Assembly (NCBI GenBank): GCA_016794505.1
Contig: JAEUJZ010000180.1
Location: forward strand, 62,001 to 126,000
Length of the DNA stretch: 64,000 bases
Reading direction: 5' to 3'
Source of the DNA: Myxococcales bacterium
GTDB taxonomy: Bacteria > Myxococcota_A > Polyangia > Palsa-1104 > JAEUJZ01
How positions within the stretch are numbered: the first letter of the stretch is position 1; every line of letters starts with the position of its first letter. Shown in pieces: positions 1 through 8,447 of this stretch. Both the position numbers and the translations under genes were made by a program. The notes under the pieces were generated by a model. That model had not been told where the DNA came from and made no database searches. It saw only the letters and a program-made list of their open reading frames with translations.

Positions 1-366
1 CTCGGGCAGGCGGCGACGACGCTGTCGGGTGGTGAAGCGCAGCGCATCAAGCTGTCCAAGGAGCTCGCCAAGAAGGGATCGGGCCGGACTGTCTATATCC
101 TCGACGAGCCGACGACGGGCTTGCACTTCGACGACATCAAGCAGCTTCTCGACGTGCTTGGCCGCTTGGTCGACAGCGGCAATACCGTCATTGTCATCGA
201 GCACAACTTGGACGTCATCAAGACCGCCGACTACATCGTCGACATGGGCCCAGAAGGCGGCGACGGAGGCGGCTACGTCGTGGGCTGCGGCACGCCGGAA
301 GACATCGCACGCGTCCCCGGCAGCTATACCGGCCAGTATCTAAAGCGCGTGCTGGCCGTCAGCTAA
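1..366 (+). CDS. uvrA: UvrABC system protein A, C-terminal fragment
   Basis: This is the last 121 codons of UvrA, the ATP-binding DNA damage sensor of nucleotide excision repair; the gene enters from the left edge. The visible part is the second ABC ATPase half: the ABC signature LSGGEAQRIKLSKEL lies at codons 8-22, the Walker B stretch VYILDEPTTGLHFDD at about codons 32-46, and the H-loop region VIVIEHNLDVIKTADYIVD follows. The tail GPEGGDGGGYVVGCGTPEDI is typical of UvrA C-termini. The stop codon is followed after 3 nt by the ATG of the next gene, so the two may be co-transcribed. Identification is firm; only the N-terminal part is missing. Confidence 0.96.
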   Translation, partial: LGQAATTLSGGEAQRIKLSKELAKKGSGRTVYILDEPTTGLHFDDIKQLLDVLGRLVDSGNTVIVIEHNLDVIKTADYIVDMGPEGGDGGGYVVGCGTPEDIARVPGSYTGQYLKRVLAVS

Positions 367-369
367 GCG

Positions 370-1143
370 ATGTCGATGGACGAACAGCGATTCTGGCAGC
401 TTGTGCTGTCCGGCTTTTTCATCCTGGCCGTCGTGGTGGCGGTGCGCCTGCACAGGGTCGCCGCGCCGTACGGTCGCCACAACCAGCGCCCCATGTGGGG
501 ACCGCAGGTCAGCAGCCTGCTTGGCTGGCTGATCATGGAGGTTCCCGCCTCGGTCGCACCGATGATTCTGTTTCTGGTGGCAGGGCGACGCGATCCCGTC
601 CTCTGGACGTTCTTCGTGATCTGGCAGCTGCACTACTTTTATCGCGCGTTCATCTATCCCCTGCGTCGTCGCGGAGGTGTGCCGACGATGCCGCTTCTGG
701 TCGCACTCTCTGGGCTCTTGTTTAACCTGCTCAACACCTACTTGAACTGGCGCTTTCTGACCCACTTTGCTCCCGCCGATTCGTACGGGCGCGCGTGGTT
801 ATCCGACCCGCGCTTCATCGCTGGCACGACGCTGTTTTTTTGCGGGCTGTTCATCAACCAGCATGCCGACTGGATCCTGATGAACCTGCGCAAGCCCGGC
901 GAGACGGGCTACAAGATCCCGCACGGCGGCCTGTATCGCTTCATCTCGTGTCCCAACTATTTCGGCGAGCTACTGGAGTGGCTGGGCTGGGCGATCCTGA
1001 CGTTCTCGCTGCCTGGGCTCGCGTTCTTCGTTTGGACCGCGGCCAACCTGATCCCGCGCGCCTTGGCTCATCACCGCGACTATCTTTCGCGCTTCAGCAC
1101 CTATCCCAAAGAGCGCCGCGCGGTGCTGCCCTTCGTCTTGTAG
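370..1143 (+). CDS. Steroid 5-alpha-reductase-like membrane oxidoreductase
   Basis: A 257-residue polytopic membrane protein, close to the usual size of eukaryotic 3-oxo-5-alpha-steroid 4-dehydrogenases (SRD5A1/2, about 255-260 aa). Hydrophobic helices run from residue 10 onward. The C-terminal third carries the family signature: GYKIPHGGLYRFISCPNYFG, then ELLEWLGWAI and a tail with RALAHHRDYLSRF, the NADPH-binding and catalytic region. Known family members reduce a C=C bond next to a carbonyl in steroids or polyprenyl/enoyl lipids using NADPH; the bacterial substrate here is unknown. The start is 3 nt after the uvrA stop; a second ATG lies two codons in. Family assignment is confident, substrate is not. 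Confidence 0.82.
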   Translation: MSMDEQRFWQLVLSGFFILAVVVAVRLHRVAAPYGRHNQRPMWGPQVSSLLGWLIMEVPASVAPMILFLVAGRRDPVLWTFFVIWQLHYFYRAFIYPLRRRGGVPTMPLLVALSGLLFNLLNTYLNWRFLTHFAPADSYGRAWLSDPRFIAGTTLFFCGLFINQHADWILMNLRKPGETGYKIPHGGLYRFISCPNYFGELLEWLGWAILTFSLPGLAFFVWTAANLIPRALAHHRDYLSRFSTYPKERRAVLPFVL

Positions 1144-1228
1144 CTGCGCGAGCGGGTCCTGAGGGCAGAGCAGAAGCGACCAACGAGCAAAGACACCGAC
1201 GAGACCAAGCCATAGGCGGTATCGGCGG

Positions 1229-2014
1229 CTACTCGTGCTCGAAGGTGATGGTGTAGCGCTCGATCACGTACGCGACGGGCTTGCCATCGCCCCCAATCGC
1301 TGGGCGAAAGCGACAGCGCGGATCAAAGCGGAATAGGCCGATCGCGATGCTGTCGACCTCTTTGCCCAGGCCTTGCACTTTGCGGATGGCGTGTACGCGC
1401 GCTCGCTCATCCAGCTCAATGCGCAAGATCACCTGGCCACTGGCGCCGCTGGCACGAAGCTCGGTCGCTTCCCACTTTTGCTTGAGTGCGGCGTCGCATG
1501 CTTCTTTGTCTTCGCTCTGCGGCAGGCTCTTGAGCTTTTCCTCAGGAACCGGGCGATATTCCGCGCCGCCTGGCGCTTCAGCAACGGGCAGCGGTGGGAT
1601 CTCTTTGACGTTGGGGCGCTTCGATGGGTCCGCCATCGTCGTATTGCCTACCGGAACCGAGATCCCCTGGCCAACGGCATCGCTGGCCTTGACGCCAAAG
1701 ACTGGCTTTGGCGGCTCGGCCACAGGCGGAGGCTGCGGCTGATTTGGCTTCGGAGCCTGGGCTGGCTGCGGCTGCTTGCGAACCAGCTTTTTCTTGGGCG
1801 GCTCTGGCGGTGGCGGCTCGGGTTCTGGCGGCTTGGGCGGCGGCTCCGCGGGAGGCGGAGGCGGCGGTTTTCGCTTGCGAATCTCGACTTCTACCGTCGT
1901 GATGCCCTTGCTCTTGGGCGGGGGAGCCAAGCTGATATAGGCCAACGCCGCTGCATGCAGCAGCAGGGCCAAGCCAAAGCCAACGCCATCAAACTTAGAG
2001 CTGAGTGCGTTCAC
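1229..2014 (-). CDS. tonB: TonB-like energy transducer
   Basis: A 261-residue protein with the TonB layout: a single N-terminal membrane helix (about residues 12-30), a long proline/lysine/glutamate-rich periplasmic spacer (about residues 43-110), and a C-terminal globular domain (about 170-260) containing ASGQVILRIELDERARVHAI, which resembles the TonB/TolA C-terminal fold. It would transmit proton-motive force from ExbB/ExbD to outer-membrane receptors. The start is GTG and overlaps the exbD stop as GTGA, so translational coupling is likely. It is the last gene of exbB-exbD-tonB. Whether the complex serves TonB receptors or a motility or gliding function, as some myxobacterial Exb-like sets do, cannot be told from sequence. 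Confidence 0.8.
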   Translation of the reverse strand: MNALSSKFDGVGFGLALLLHAAALAYISLAPPPKSKGITTVEVEIRKRKPPPPPPAEPPPKPPEPEPPPPEPPKKKLVRKQPQPAQAPKPNQPQPPPVAEPPKPVFGVKASDAVGQGISVPVGNTTMADPSKRPNVKEIPPLPVAEAPGGAEYRPVPEEKLKSLPQSEDKEACDAALKQKWEATELRASGASGQVILRIELDERARVHAIRKVQGLGKEVDSIAIGLFRFDPRCRFRPAIGGDGKPVAYVIERYTITFEHE

Positions 2015-2457
2015 GTTCCGTCGGTGGCCATGGCGAACTTGGTGACACCCAAGGTCTTGACCAGATCGACGATGTGCATCACGTCGCCATACGCGATGCC
2101 TTTGTCGCCCGCGATCACCGCCTGAATGTCGCGGTTCTTCTGCACGAGATCAGTGGTCACGGCTTGCGCCTTGGCCTCGTCGACCTTTTCCCCATTTAGA
2201 TACAAATCATATCCTGCGCTGCCGTCCGACTTCTTGGTTAGCGTGAACGATAGCGTGGTTTTTTGCGTCTCGTCGCCCGAGGCAGCCTTGGGTAGCTCAA
2301 CCTTGATCGACGGGTTGTTTGCAATGATCGGGGCCGCGACCATCATGATGATCAGCAGCACCAGCGTAATGTCGACGAGCGGAGTGACGTTGATGTCCGA
2401 GATCATCCCGCCGCCGGCTTCTTCATCGCCGAACCCACCTCCAGCCCCTCCGGCCAT
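2011..2457 (-). CDS. exbD: ExbD/TolR family biopolymer transporter
   Basis: A 148-residue protein with one N-terminal membrane helix. The hallmark ISDINVTPLVDITLVLLIIM at about residues 20-39 contains the conserved Asp that couples proton flow in ExbD/TolR. The remainder is a small periplasmic domain ending near HIVDLVKTLGVTKFAMATDG. A Gly/Glu-rich cytoplasmic leader (MAGGAGGGFGDEEAGGG) precedes the helix. The ATG overlaps the exbB TAA by 1 nt (TAATG), and the stop overlaps the tonB GTG, so the three genes form one translationally coupled operon. Confidence 0.92.
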   Translation of the reverse strand: MAGGAGGGFGDEEAGGGMISDINVTPLVDITLVLLIIMMVAAPIIANNPSIKVELPKAASGDETQKTTLSFTLTKKSDGSAGYDLYLNGEKVDEAKAQAVTTDLVQKNRDIQAVIAGDKGIAYGDVMHIVDLVKTLGVTKFAMATDGT

Positions 2458-3185
2458 TACTTCTTCTCCTCGGCTGTATCACTGGCCTTGGGCGATTCGC
2501 TGGACTTGGTCGCGCTGACCTTGGCCGTCGTCGGCTTGCTCTGATCGGTGGAGTGGCTGACCAGCTCGGCGCGCAGCGCTGCCAAGATCACCTGCGCCAC
2601 GACATCGATCTGCGATGTGATGGCGCGCACGCGTCGGTTGTAGACGTTGAAGCCGACCACTGCCGGGATGGCGACCAGAAGGCCTACTGCCGTCGCCACC
2701 AGGGCTTCCGAGATGCCGGCCATGACGACTTGGATGCCGCCTGCTTGATTGCCGGCTAGGTCGTGGAAGGCCTTGATGATGCCGAGCACGGTGCCAAACA
2801 GGCCGATGAAGGGGGCGTTCGAGCCCAGCGTGCCGAGAAAGGCGAGGTTGCGTTCCAGGCCCAGCTTCATGCGGGCCTTGGCGCCAAGCATCGCGGACTC
2901 GACGGCATCGGCGCCACGTTCGGCTTCTTCCAAACCGACCTGGGCGACGAAAGCAACCGGCCCACGTCCGCCCTGAGCTTGCTTGCGGGCGTCGCCGAAC
3001 TTGCCGTCTAAGAGCAGCCGCCGCAGATCCTCGGCAAGGGCTGCAAAGTCAAAGCGCAGGCTGAAGTAGTACAGGCCGCGCTCGATCATGACCGCGATGC
3101 TCAGCAGCGAAAGAAGGAGCAGCAGCCACAGCACCCACTCGGCGCCAACCAGGGTCAGGGAAAGCAGTTTCTGTGTCAGGTTCAT
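2457..3185 (-). CDS. exbB: ExbB/TolQ/MotA family proton channel
   Basis: A 242-residue membrane protein with three predicted helices: WVLWLLLLLSLLSIAVMIER near residues 17-36, a second near GLFGTVLGIIKAFHDL, and a third near ALVATAVGLLVAIPAVVGFN. The segment FIGLFGTVLGII is the family signature. The C-terminal ~35 residues are a Ser/Lys/Glu-rich cytoplasmic tail. As the first gene of the operon it would form the pentameric proton channel that surrounds ExbD. The ATG at 3185 faces the divergent GpsA-like gene; no strong Shine-Dalgarno is visible before it. Confidence 0.92.
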   Translation of the reverse strand: MNLTQKLLSLTLVGAEWVLWLLLLLSLLSIAVMIERGLYYFSLRFDFAALAEDLRRLLLDGKFGDARKQAQGGRGPVAFVAQVGLEEAERGADAVESAMLGAKARMKLGLERNLAFLGTLGSNAPFIGLFGTVLGIIKAFHDLAGNQAGGIQVVMAGISEALVATAVGLLVAIPAVVGFNVYNRRVRAITSQIDVVAQVILAALRAELVSHSTDQSKPTTAKVSATKSSESPKASDTAEEKK

Positions 3186-3435
3186 CGGAACGCGCAGTCT
3201 CCCAGAAGATTGAGTGGCCGGGCAGTGCTTGGCTGGCCTATGTGATGTCGCTGGTCCCGTGCATGGTTCAGCGGGCTGGGGTCAAAGCAGAGGGAATGCA
3301 CAGGGTATGTAGGCCCGAGCCAGCACCAGGAATCGGGGGTCGAGTTGGCAACGTGACCGCTGCGCAGTGTATTTCCAGATTCTGCTCGGCGCAAACTCGC
3401 TGACTTTCGCGCCCCACTCGACCCGGCATGGCCCG

Positions 3436-3441
3436 TATAAT
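3436..3441 (+). promoter_or_regulatory. Consensus -10 box (TATAAT) before the GpsA-like gene
   Basis: A perfect TATAAT lies in the 335-bp divergent gap between exbB (ends 3185) and the downstream CDS at 3521. No good -35 is placed 16-18 nt upstream. Initiation near 3448 would give a leader of about 70 nt and would exclude the in-frame upstream start at 3428. The rest of the gap (3186-3435) shows no gene I can support. Confidence 0.45.
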
Positions 3442-3520
3442 GAGCGAGGCTTTTTGTGCGGATTGCGGACGGCTTGGGATGGCTTCTGCGCGCACGGGAC
3501 GCGAAGCCAAGGAGCATGGA

Positions 3521-4630
3521 ATGCGGGGAGTCTCTGTCGCGGTGATCGGAGGAGGCCGGTGGGCGCGAGCGCTGTCGATGCGGCTCAGCCAAAACCTGCG
3601 TCGGCAGCGCGGGAAAGAGCAGCAGCTTCGGCGCGTCATGCAGTACCAGCCGCCGCCCGATCTGCCGCGCATCCAGACCTACTATGACCAGCCGGAACGG
3701 GCCAAAGCGCCGGTAAAAGCGCCGGCTCCTTCGGCGCGATCAGGAGGGGACTCGACGCTGCAGATGTCGGCCGATGCCCTGCTGTTTGCAGCCGGCGAGG
3801 TCTATGCCGACACCATCGAAATTGGCGAGCTCGTCGAGGCAGACCTGATCATCATGGCCATCCCGGCCGCCAAGGTAAAGCCGCTCTTAGAGACGCTGCG
3901 CAGCGTGCTGAAGCCCAAGCAGTGCCTGCTGCACGCCATCGGCAGCTTCGCACCGGTCATTGGGGCAAGCGGGCATACCATGATGCCGATCTCTGAGCTG
4001 GTTCGACTAGAGACGCCGCTCGTCCACATCGGCGCGCTGGCGGGTCCGGCCATGGCCGAGGATCTCGAAGAAGAGATTCCTGTGGCCATGCTCTGTGGCA
4101 GCCCTTCGGCCGAGGCCACGGCTTTGGTGCAGAAAGCGCTCAATGGTCCATTGCTTCGCATCTATAGCAGCCCGGACCTGATCGGCGTCGAGCTAGCGCG
4201 AGCGTTGGTGGGCGTCATGGCCTTGGCGTGTGGCGTCGCGGATGCGCTGGGCTTTGGCTCGGCGGCCCGCGCACTGTTTATCAGCCACGCCGCAAGCGAG
4301 ATGATGCGGCTGGGCATGGCCTTTGGCGGCAGCGAGTGGACGTTCCATGGCCCGGCGGGCCTGGGCGAGCTGATTGTCGCCACCGATCGTCGTGGGTCAC
4401 CAGACTTCCAGCTCGGTCGGCTGCTTGGCCGCGGCGTCTCGCTTGGGGATTCGTACCGTCAGATCGACCGTGCCTGCGATGGCTTGAACATGGTGCGTGA
4501 GGCACAGCTTCTGGGTCAGCGGGCGCGCATCAACCTGCCAATCATCAACGCCTTACACCGCTGGGTCAGCGGCAAGCAGGATCTGCGCTCGTCGATGACC
4601 GAGCTCCTCGAAAACGAGCTGTTTACCTAG
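3521..4630 (+). CDS. GpsA-like NAD-dependent glycerol-3-phosphate dehydrogenase homologue, catalytic lysines not seen
   Basis: 369 residues. The start at 3521 is preceded by AAGGAG (3509-3514) with 6-nt spacing, and the Rossmann motif VAVIGGGRWARAL begins at residue 6. The overall order follows GpsA: nucleotide-binding domain, ALAGPAMAEDLEEEIP (about 172-187, equivalent to the LSGPSFAEEV block), then the helical domain with ALACGVADALGFG and HGPAGLGELIVATDRRGSPDF. The two lysines that GpsA uses for catalysis appear replaced. The usual ATKG segment reads LHAIGSF (Ile near residue 140), and the usual ALKNV segment reads ARALVGVMAL (Val near residue 230). There is also an insertion of about 50 residues (PPPDLPRIQTYYDQPERAK onward) after the Rossmann motif. 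It may be a divergent or non-catalytic paralogue; alignment could move the lysine positions. Confidence 0.72.
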   Translation: MRGVSVAVIGGGRWARALSMRLSQNLRRQRGKEQQLRRVMQYQPPPDLPRIQTYYDQPERAKAPVKAPAPSARSGGDSTLQMSADALLFAAGEVYADTIEIGELVEADLIIMAIPAAKVKPLLETLRSVLKPKQCLLHAIGSFAPVIGASGHTMMPISELVRLETPLVHIGALAGPAMAEDLEEEIPVAMLCGSPSAEATALVQKALNGPLLRIYSSPDLIGVELARALVGVMALACGVADALGFGSAARALFISHAASEMMRLGMAFGGSEWTFHGPAGLGELIVATDRRGSPDFQLGRLLGRGVSLGDSYRQIDRACDGLNMVREAQLLGQRARINLPIINALHRWVSGKQDLRSSMTELLENELFT

Positions 4631-4637
4631 CTCTGAT

Positions 4638-5534
4638 TCAAATCGGACCGCGCAGCTTGCCGTCGAAGACATAGGCGACAGGACCGCGCATTCGCACGTG
4701 GCGATAGCCTGACTCTACGAACAGATCGAGGGGACCGCCGGGCAAGTTCACGCGGACACGGTGGCCCGTCTGAACGAGGCCACGAATGCAAGCGGCCACC
4801 GCGATCGCACAGGCGCCAGTTCCGCAGGCTTGGGTGATGCCGCAGCCGCGCTCCCAGACAAGAGCGGTGAACGTATCTGCTGCATCGTGGCGCACGAACT
4901 CGACATTGGTGCGCTGCGGGAACAGCGGGTGCTTCTCGACGTGCGGGCCTAGGCGCTCGGCAAGCTGCCAAAGCTCGCGATCCGTGGGCGGCTGTACATC
5001 GTCGACAAACCACACCGCATGCGGGTTTCCCATCGACACCAGGTAAAGCGGTAGCGTGCGCCCATCGATCGAAAGCGGGGTCTCGCGGCAGCGGTCGGGC
5101 ACAAAGACCTGATCGCCTGACCCATTGGCGGCTGTCTGCAAGGGGCGCGGTGGTCCCATCTCGATCTCGACGCTGCGGCCTTGGTCCGTCACTTCGCAGC
5201 GCAGGATGCCAGCGCCTGTCTCGATGGCGAGCGATGCCGCGGCGCCGTGAACATGCAGCCAGCTTGCGACACAGCGCAGGCCATTGCCGCACATCTCTGC
5301 CTCGCTGCCGTCGGCATTGCGCACGCGCATGCGGGCCTGTGCTCCAGCCATGGCCGCGCTTGGCGAAGCAGGGAACACACCCAAGACTCCGTCGGCTCCG
5401 ATGCCCCGATGGCGATCGCAGAGAGCCGTGATACTCGACGCGTCATCAAACCACGACGCATCGCCGACGTTTCGCAGATCGGTGACGAGAAAATCATTGC
5501 CAAGGCCGTGCAGCTTGGCAAACGACCGCAGCAT
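4638..5534 (-). CDS. dapF: Diaminopimelate epimerase
   Basis: 298 residues, the usual DapF length plus about 20. It interconverts LL- and meso-diaminopimelate for lysine and peptidoglycan synthesis. Both catalytic cysteines are present: AEMCGNGLRCVA in the N-terminal half and GCGITQACGTGACAIA in the C-terminal half. The N-terminal KLHGLGNDFLVTD is the family start motif, which fixes the start at 5534 (MLRSFAKLHG). The reading frame stays open far upstream, but that is only antiphase reading of the secG Ala/Pro tail. It is the last gene of gap-pgk-tpiA-secG-dapF and starts 4 nt after the secG stop. Confidence 0.96.
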   Translation of the reverse strand: MLRSFAKLHGLGNDFLVTDLRNVGDASWFDDASSITALCDRHRGIGADGVLGVFPASPSAAMAGAQARMRVRNADGSEAEMCGNGLRCVASWLHVHGAAASLAIETGAGILRCEVTDQGRSVEIEMGPPRPLQTAANGSGDQVFVPDRCRETPLSIDGRTLPLYLVSMGNPHAVWFVDDVQPPTDRELWQLAERLGPHVEKHPLFPQRTNVEFVRHDAADTFTALVWERGCGITQACGTGACAIAVAACIRGLVQTGHRVRVNLPGGPLDLFVESGYRHVRMRGPVAYVFDGKLRGPI

Positions 5535-5538
5535 GGCT

Positions 5539-6426
5539 CTACGGAGTAGGAGCGACGGGGGCAGGCTGACCGACGGGGGCTGCCGGACGAGGTGCTGGGG
5601 CTGGAGCCGCGGGCCTCTGGGCAGCGGGCGCTGCCGCCGGAGCAGGCCTTTGGGCAGCGGGAGCTGCCGTTGGAGCTGTTGGAGCAGGCCTCTGGGTAGC
5701 GGGAGCTGCCGTCGGAGCCGTTGGCTTAGGTGCGGCCGTCGGGGCAGGGGCTGTCGGTGCCGTAGGTTGCGGTAGCGCGGGTTTCGTCGCGGTCGCCGGG
5801 GCAGCAATGGGCGCCGCAGCCGTTGGCTTCGCAGCGACGGGAGCCTCGGCCCCAGGGGCTGCAGGGCGAAGCGGCGGGATGGCCTGACCAGGCTTTGCGG
5901 CGGCAGGCGCACCCGGCGCTGCGGTCGGCCGTCCTGCAGCGCCCGCCTCTGGACTCACCGCCGTTGGCGTCGGAGGAACCACTCCCGGTTGCGCCTCGGC
6001 TCCGGTGGGCGGTACTGACAGCTCGGGCTGTGCCTCGGTGGCCTGCTTCTCTTTGGCTTTCTGCGCTTCTTTTTCTGCCGCTTCCTTGGACTTCTTTTCG
6101 ATTTCGCCCTTCAGCGCGTCTTCGGCCTTCTTCTTGGCATCGGCTTCCGCCTTCTTCTTGCGGGCTGCGGCGGTCTTTTGCAGCTTGGCCGACTCGGACT
6201 GACTGTTGATGTACGACAGCGTCATGGCGGTCAGCATGAACACGATGGCTGTCGCGGTTGTCAGCCGCTCAAGGAAGTTGCTAGCGCCGCGGCCACCGAA
6301 GACCTGCTGCGTCGTCGCACCGCCGAGCCCTGCGCCGACGCCGCCGCCTTTGCCAGCCTGTAGCAAGATGACCAGCATCAGGAACAGGCAGACGATGATG
6401 TGAATCGTGTACAGAAGGTAAATCAT
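5539..6426 (-). CDS. secG: Preprotein translocase subunit SecG with a long Ala/Pro-rich tail
   Basis: 295 residues. The first ~80 are a standard SecG: helix 1 IHIIVCLFLMLVILLQAGKG, the conserved loop GGGVGAGLGGATTQQVFGG with RGASNFLERLT, and helix 2 IVFMLTAMTLSYINS. Ordinary SecG is about 70-110 aa. Here it is followed by a Lys/Glu/Ala charged segment (about 85-135, probably helical) and then about 160 residues of Ala/Pro/Thr low complexity with recurrent AAPAAQRPAP-like units. The tail would face the cytoplasm if topology is normal (inference). The ATG overlaps the tpiA stop (ATGA). Tail length may vary between strains because the DNA is repetitive. Confidence 0.93.
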   Translation of the reverse strand: MIYLLYTIHIIVCLFLMLVILLQAGKGGGVGAGLGGATTQQVFGGRGASNFLERLTTATAIVFMLTAMTLSYINSQSESAKLQKTAAARKKKAEADAKKKAEDALKGEIEKKSKEAAEKEAQKAKEKQATEAQPELSVPPTGAEAQPGVVPPTPTAVSPEAGAAGRPTAAPGAPAAAKPGQAIPPLRPAAPGAEAPVAAKPTAAAPIAAPATATKPALPQPTAPTAPAPTAAPKPTAPTAAPATQRPAPTAPTAAPAAQRPAPAAAPAAQRPAAPAPAPRPAAPVGQPAPVAPTP

Positions 6427-7199
6427 GACGCGGCCGCCTCGTTATAACGGACGATCTGGACGAAGTCCTCAGCTTTGAGCGATGCACCACCGACGAGGAC
6501 TCCGTCCACGTCGGGCTGAGCCATAAGCCCAGCGGTATTTCCAGGTTTGACCGAGCCACCGTACAGGATGCGCACGGATTTGACTACTTCTCCGAGCAGG
6601 CTGTGCAGATATCCGCGGATGAAGCGGTGTGCTTCCTGCGCTTGCTCGGTCGTTGCCACGCGTCCGGTCCCGATGGCCCAGACCGGCTCATAGGCGATGA
6701 CCGTCTGTTCCATCATCTCGGGCGTGAAGCCAAACAGGCCCTCGGCGAGCTGACCGACCAAGCGGTTGCGCATCTCGCCCGCGTCGCGCTCGGCCGCGGT
6801 CTCGCCAATGCACAGGATCGGGCGCAGGCCGGCCTTGAGCACTGCTTTGGCCTTCAGGTTGACCAGCGCGTCGGTCTCGTGAAAGTGCTGCCGCCGCTCG
6901 GAATGGCCAACGATGACGTACGTGCAGCCGACCTCGGCCAGCATGGTCGCCGAGATTTCGCCGGTAAATGCTCCCTGTGGTTCCCAATAGCAGTTCTGCG
7001 CTGCCACGGCCACCGTCGAACCTTCCAGACGCTTGGCCACGGGATGCAGCGCGGTATATGGCGGTGCGACCACAACTTCCACTCCGTCGGCGCGCACCGC
7101 GGGGGCGATGGAGTTCTTGATGGTGGTGGCAAGCTCTAGCGCTTCCGCCACCGTTTTGTGCATCTTCCAGTTTCCGACCAGAAGCGGTCGTCGACTCAT
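6423..7199 (-). CDS. tpiA: Triosephosphate isomerase
   Basis: 258 residues, full length. It interconverts dihydroxyacetone phosphate and glyceraldehyde 3-phosphate. Catalytic elements are all present: the substrate-binding lysine in GNWKMHK (residues 10-16), the catalytic His in VIVGHSERR, the catalytic Glu in AYEPVWAIGTG, and the phosphate-binding loop in LYGGSVKPGN. It overlaps pgk upstream (ATGA) and secG downstream (ATGA), so it is translationally coupled on both sides. Confidence 0.98.
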   Translation of the reverse strand: MSRRPLLVGNWKMHKTVAEALELATTIKNSIAPAVRADGVEVVVAPPYTALHPVAKRLEGSTVAVAAQNCYWEPQGAFTGEISATMLAEVGCTYVIVGHSERRQHFHETDALVNLKAKAVLKAGLRPILCIGETAAERDAGEMRNRLVGQLAEGLFGFTPEMMEQTVIAYEPVWAIGTGRVATTEQAQEAHRFIRGYLHSLLGEVVKSVRILYGGSVKPGNTAGLMAQPDVDGVLVGGASLKAEDFVQIVRYNEAAAS

Positions 7200-8419
7200 A
7201 GGCTGCTCCGCTTCTCGCTGGCCATCCGCAGCGCGGCGATACCCGGCAACTCTTGACCCTCGACGAATTCTAGCGAGGCGCCGCCGCCCGTCGAGATATG
7301 CGAGATCTTGTCAGCCACACCAGAGGCTGAAAGTGCCGCTACCGAATCGCCGCCACCCACCACCGTTGTCCCTTGGCATGCGGCCAGCGCCTCGGCCACA
7401 GCCATGGTACCGGCGGCAAACGATGCTTTTTCAAACAGACCCAGCGGGCCGTTCCAGAACACGGTCTGGGCCGTGACGATGCGCTCGCGGAACAGCTTGA
7501 CTGTCGCTGGCCCGATGTCGAGGGCCATCTCGCCCGAGGGAATTCCTTCGACGAGCATGGCTCGTCCTGCCGCCGCATCAATGCCCGGCGCGACGATGAC
7601 ATCCGTCGGCAAGAGCACCTCGACTTTGTTGGCTTCCGCGGTCTTCAGGAAGTTCTTGGCCACGCCCAGCTTGTCTTCTTCGACCTTGGACTTGCCGACG
7701 TCGAGGCCCTTGGCCCGAAGGAAGGTGTTGGCCATGGCGCCGCCAATCAGGATGCTGGTCGCGACCTTGGACAGGTTTTCCAGCACGCCGATCTTGTCCG
7801 ATACCTTGGCCCCACCGACGACGACTACATACGGCTTGCGCACGCTGCCGAGCAGCTTGCTGAGGAATTCGATCTCGCGCAAAAGCAGAAAGCCTGCCCC
7901 GCGAGCCTCGGCTGCGAAGTGCTTGACCATGCCCGCCGTCGAGGCATGCGCGCGGTGGGCCGTGCCGAAGGCATCGTTCACATAGACCTCGGCATAGCCA
8001 GCCAGCGCCTTGGCATAGGCGTCGTCGTTTTTTTCTTCGCCTGCCACCCAGCGCAGGTTTTCCAGCAGCACGACGTCGCCGTCGCGCATGTCCATGACCA
8101 CCTTGCGGGCGCCATCTCCGACTGGCTCGTCGGTCAGGCGGACCTCAGGAACCAGCGGCGCCAAGAGCTCAGCCAAGCGCGCCGCGACGGGCAAAAGCGA
8201 GGTGTCCTTGGATTTGCCTTTGGGCCGACCGAGGTGCGAGCCGAGGATCACGCGAGCGCCGCGCTCGACCAAGTGCTTGATGGTTGGCAACGCCGCGACG
8301 ATGCGAGAGTCATCGGTGATCGCGCCGCTATCCGACAGGGGAACGTTGAAGTCGACACGGACAAAGACGCGCCGACCCGTGACATCCAGATCCGCGACCG
8401 AGCGAATGTTCGCGCTCAT
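7196..8419 (-). CDS. pgk: Phosphoglycerate kinase
   Basis: 407 residues, the normal length. It transfers phosphate from 1,3-bisphosphoglycerate to ADP. Motifs in order: VFVRVDFNVPLSDSG near the N-terminus (substrate-binding Asp/Asn), ILGSHLGRPKG, the central hinge with VVGGAKVSDKIGVLENL, and the nucleotide loop TTVVGGGDSVAAL near the C-terminus. It lies 76 nt downstream of gap, which is long compared with the overlapping junctions after it. An inverted repeat lies in that gap. Confidence 0.98.
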   Translation of the reverse strand: MSANIRSVADLDVTGRRVFVRVDFNVPLSDSGAITDDSRIVAALPTIKHLVERGARVILGSHLGRPKGKSKDTSLLPVAARLAELLAPLVPEVRLTDEPVGDGARKVVMDMRDGDVVLLENLRWVAGEEKNDDAYAKALAGYAEVYVNDAFGTAHRAHASTAGMVKHFAAEARGAGFLLLREIEFLSKLLGSVRKPYVVVVGGAKVSDKIGVLENLSKVATSILIGGAMANTFLRAKGLDVGKSKVEEDKLGVAKNFLKTAEANKVEVLLPTDVIVAPGIDAAAGRAMLVEGIPSGEMALDIGPATVKLFRERIVTAQTVFWNGPLGLFEKASFAAGTMAVAEALAACQGTTVVGGGDSVAALSASGVADKISHISTGGGASLEFVEGQELPGIAALRMASEKRSSL

Positions 8420-8447
8420 TTAGGGTGTGCTCATCGGGGGTTGTATG

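Noticed and set aside
5535..5912. N-terminal extension of DapF
   Set aside because: It is antiphase reading of the secG Ala/Pro tail, rich in Arg/Leu/Pro, and the DapF start motif begins at 5534.
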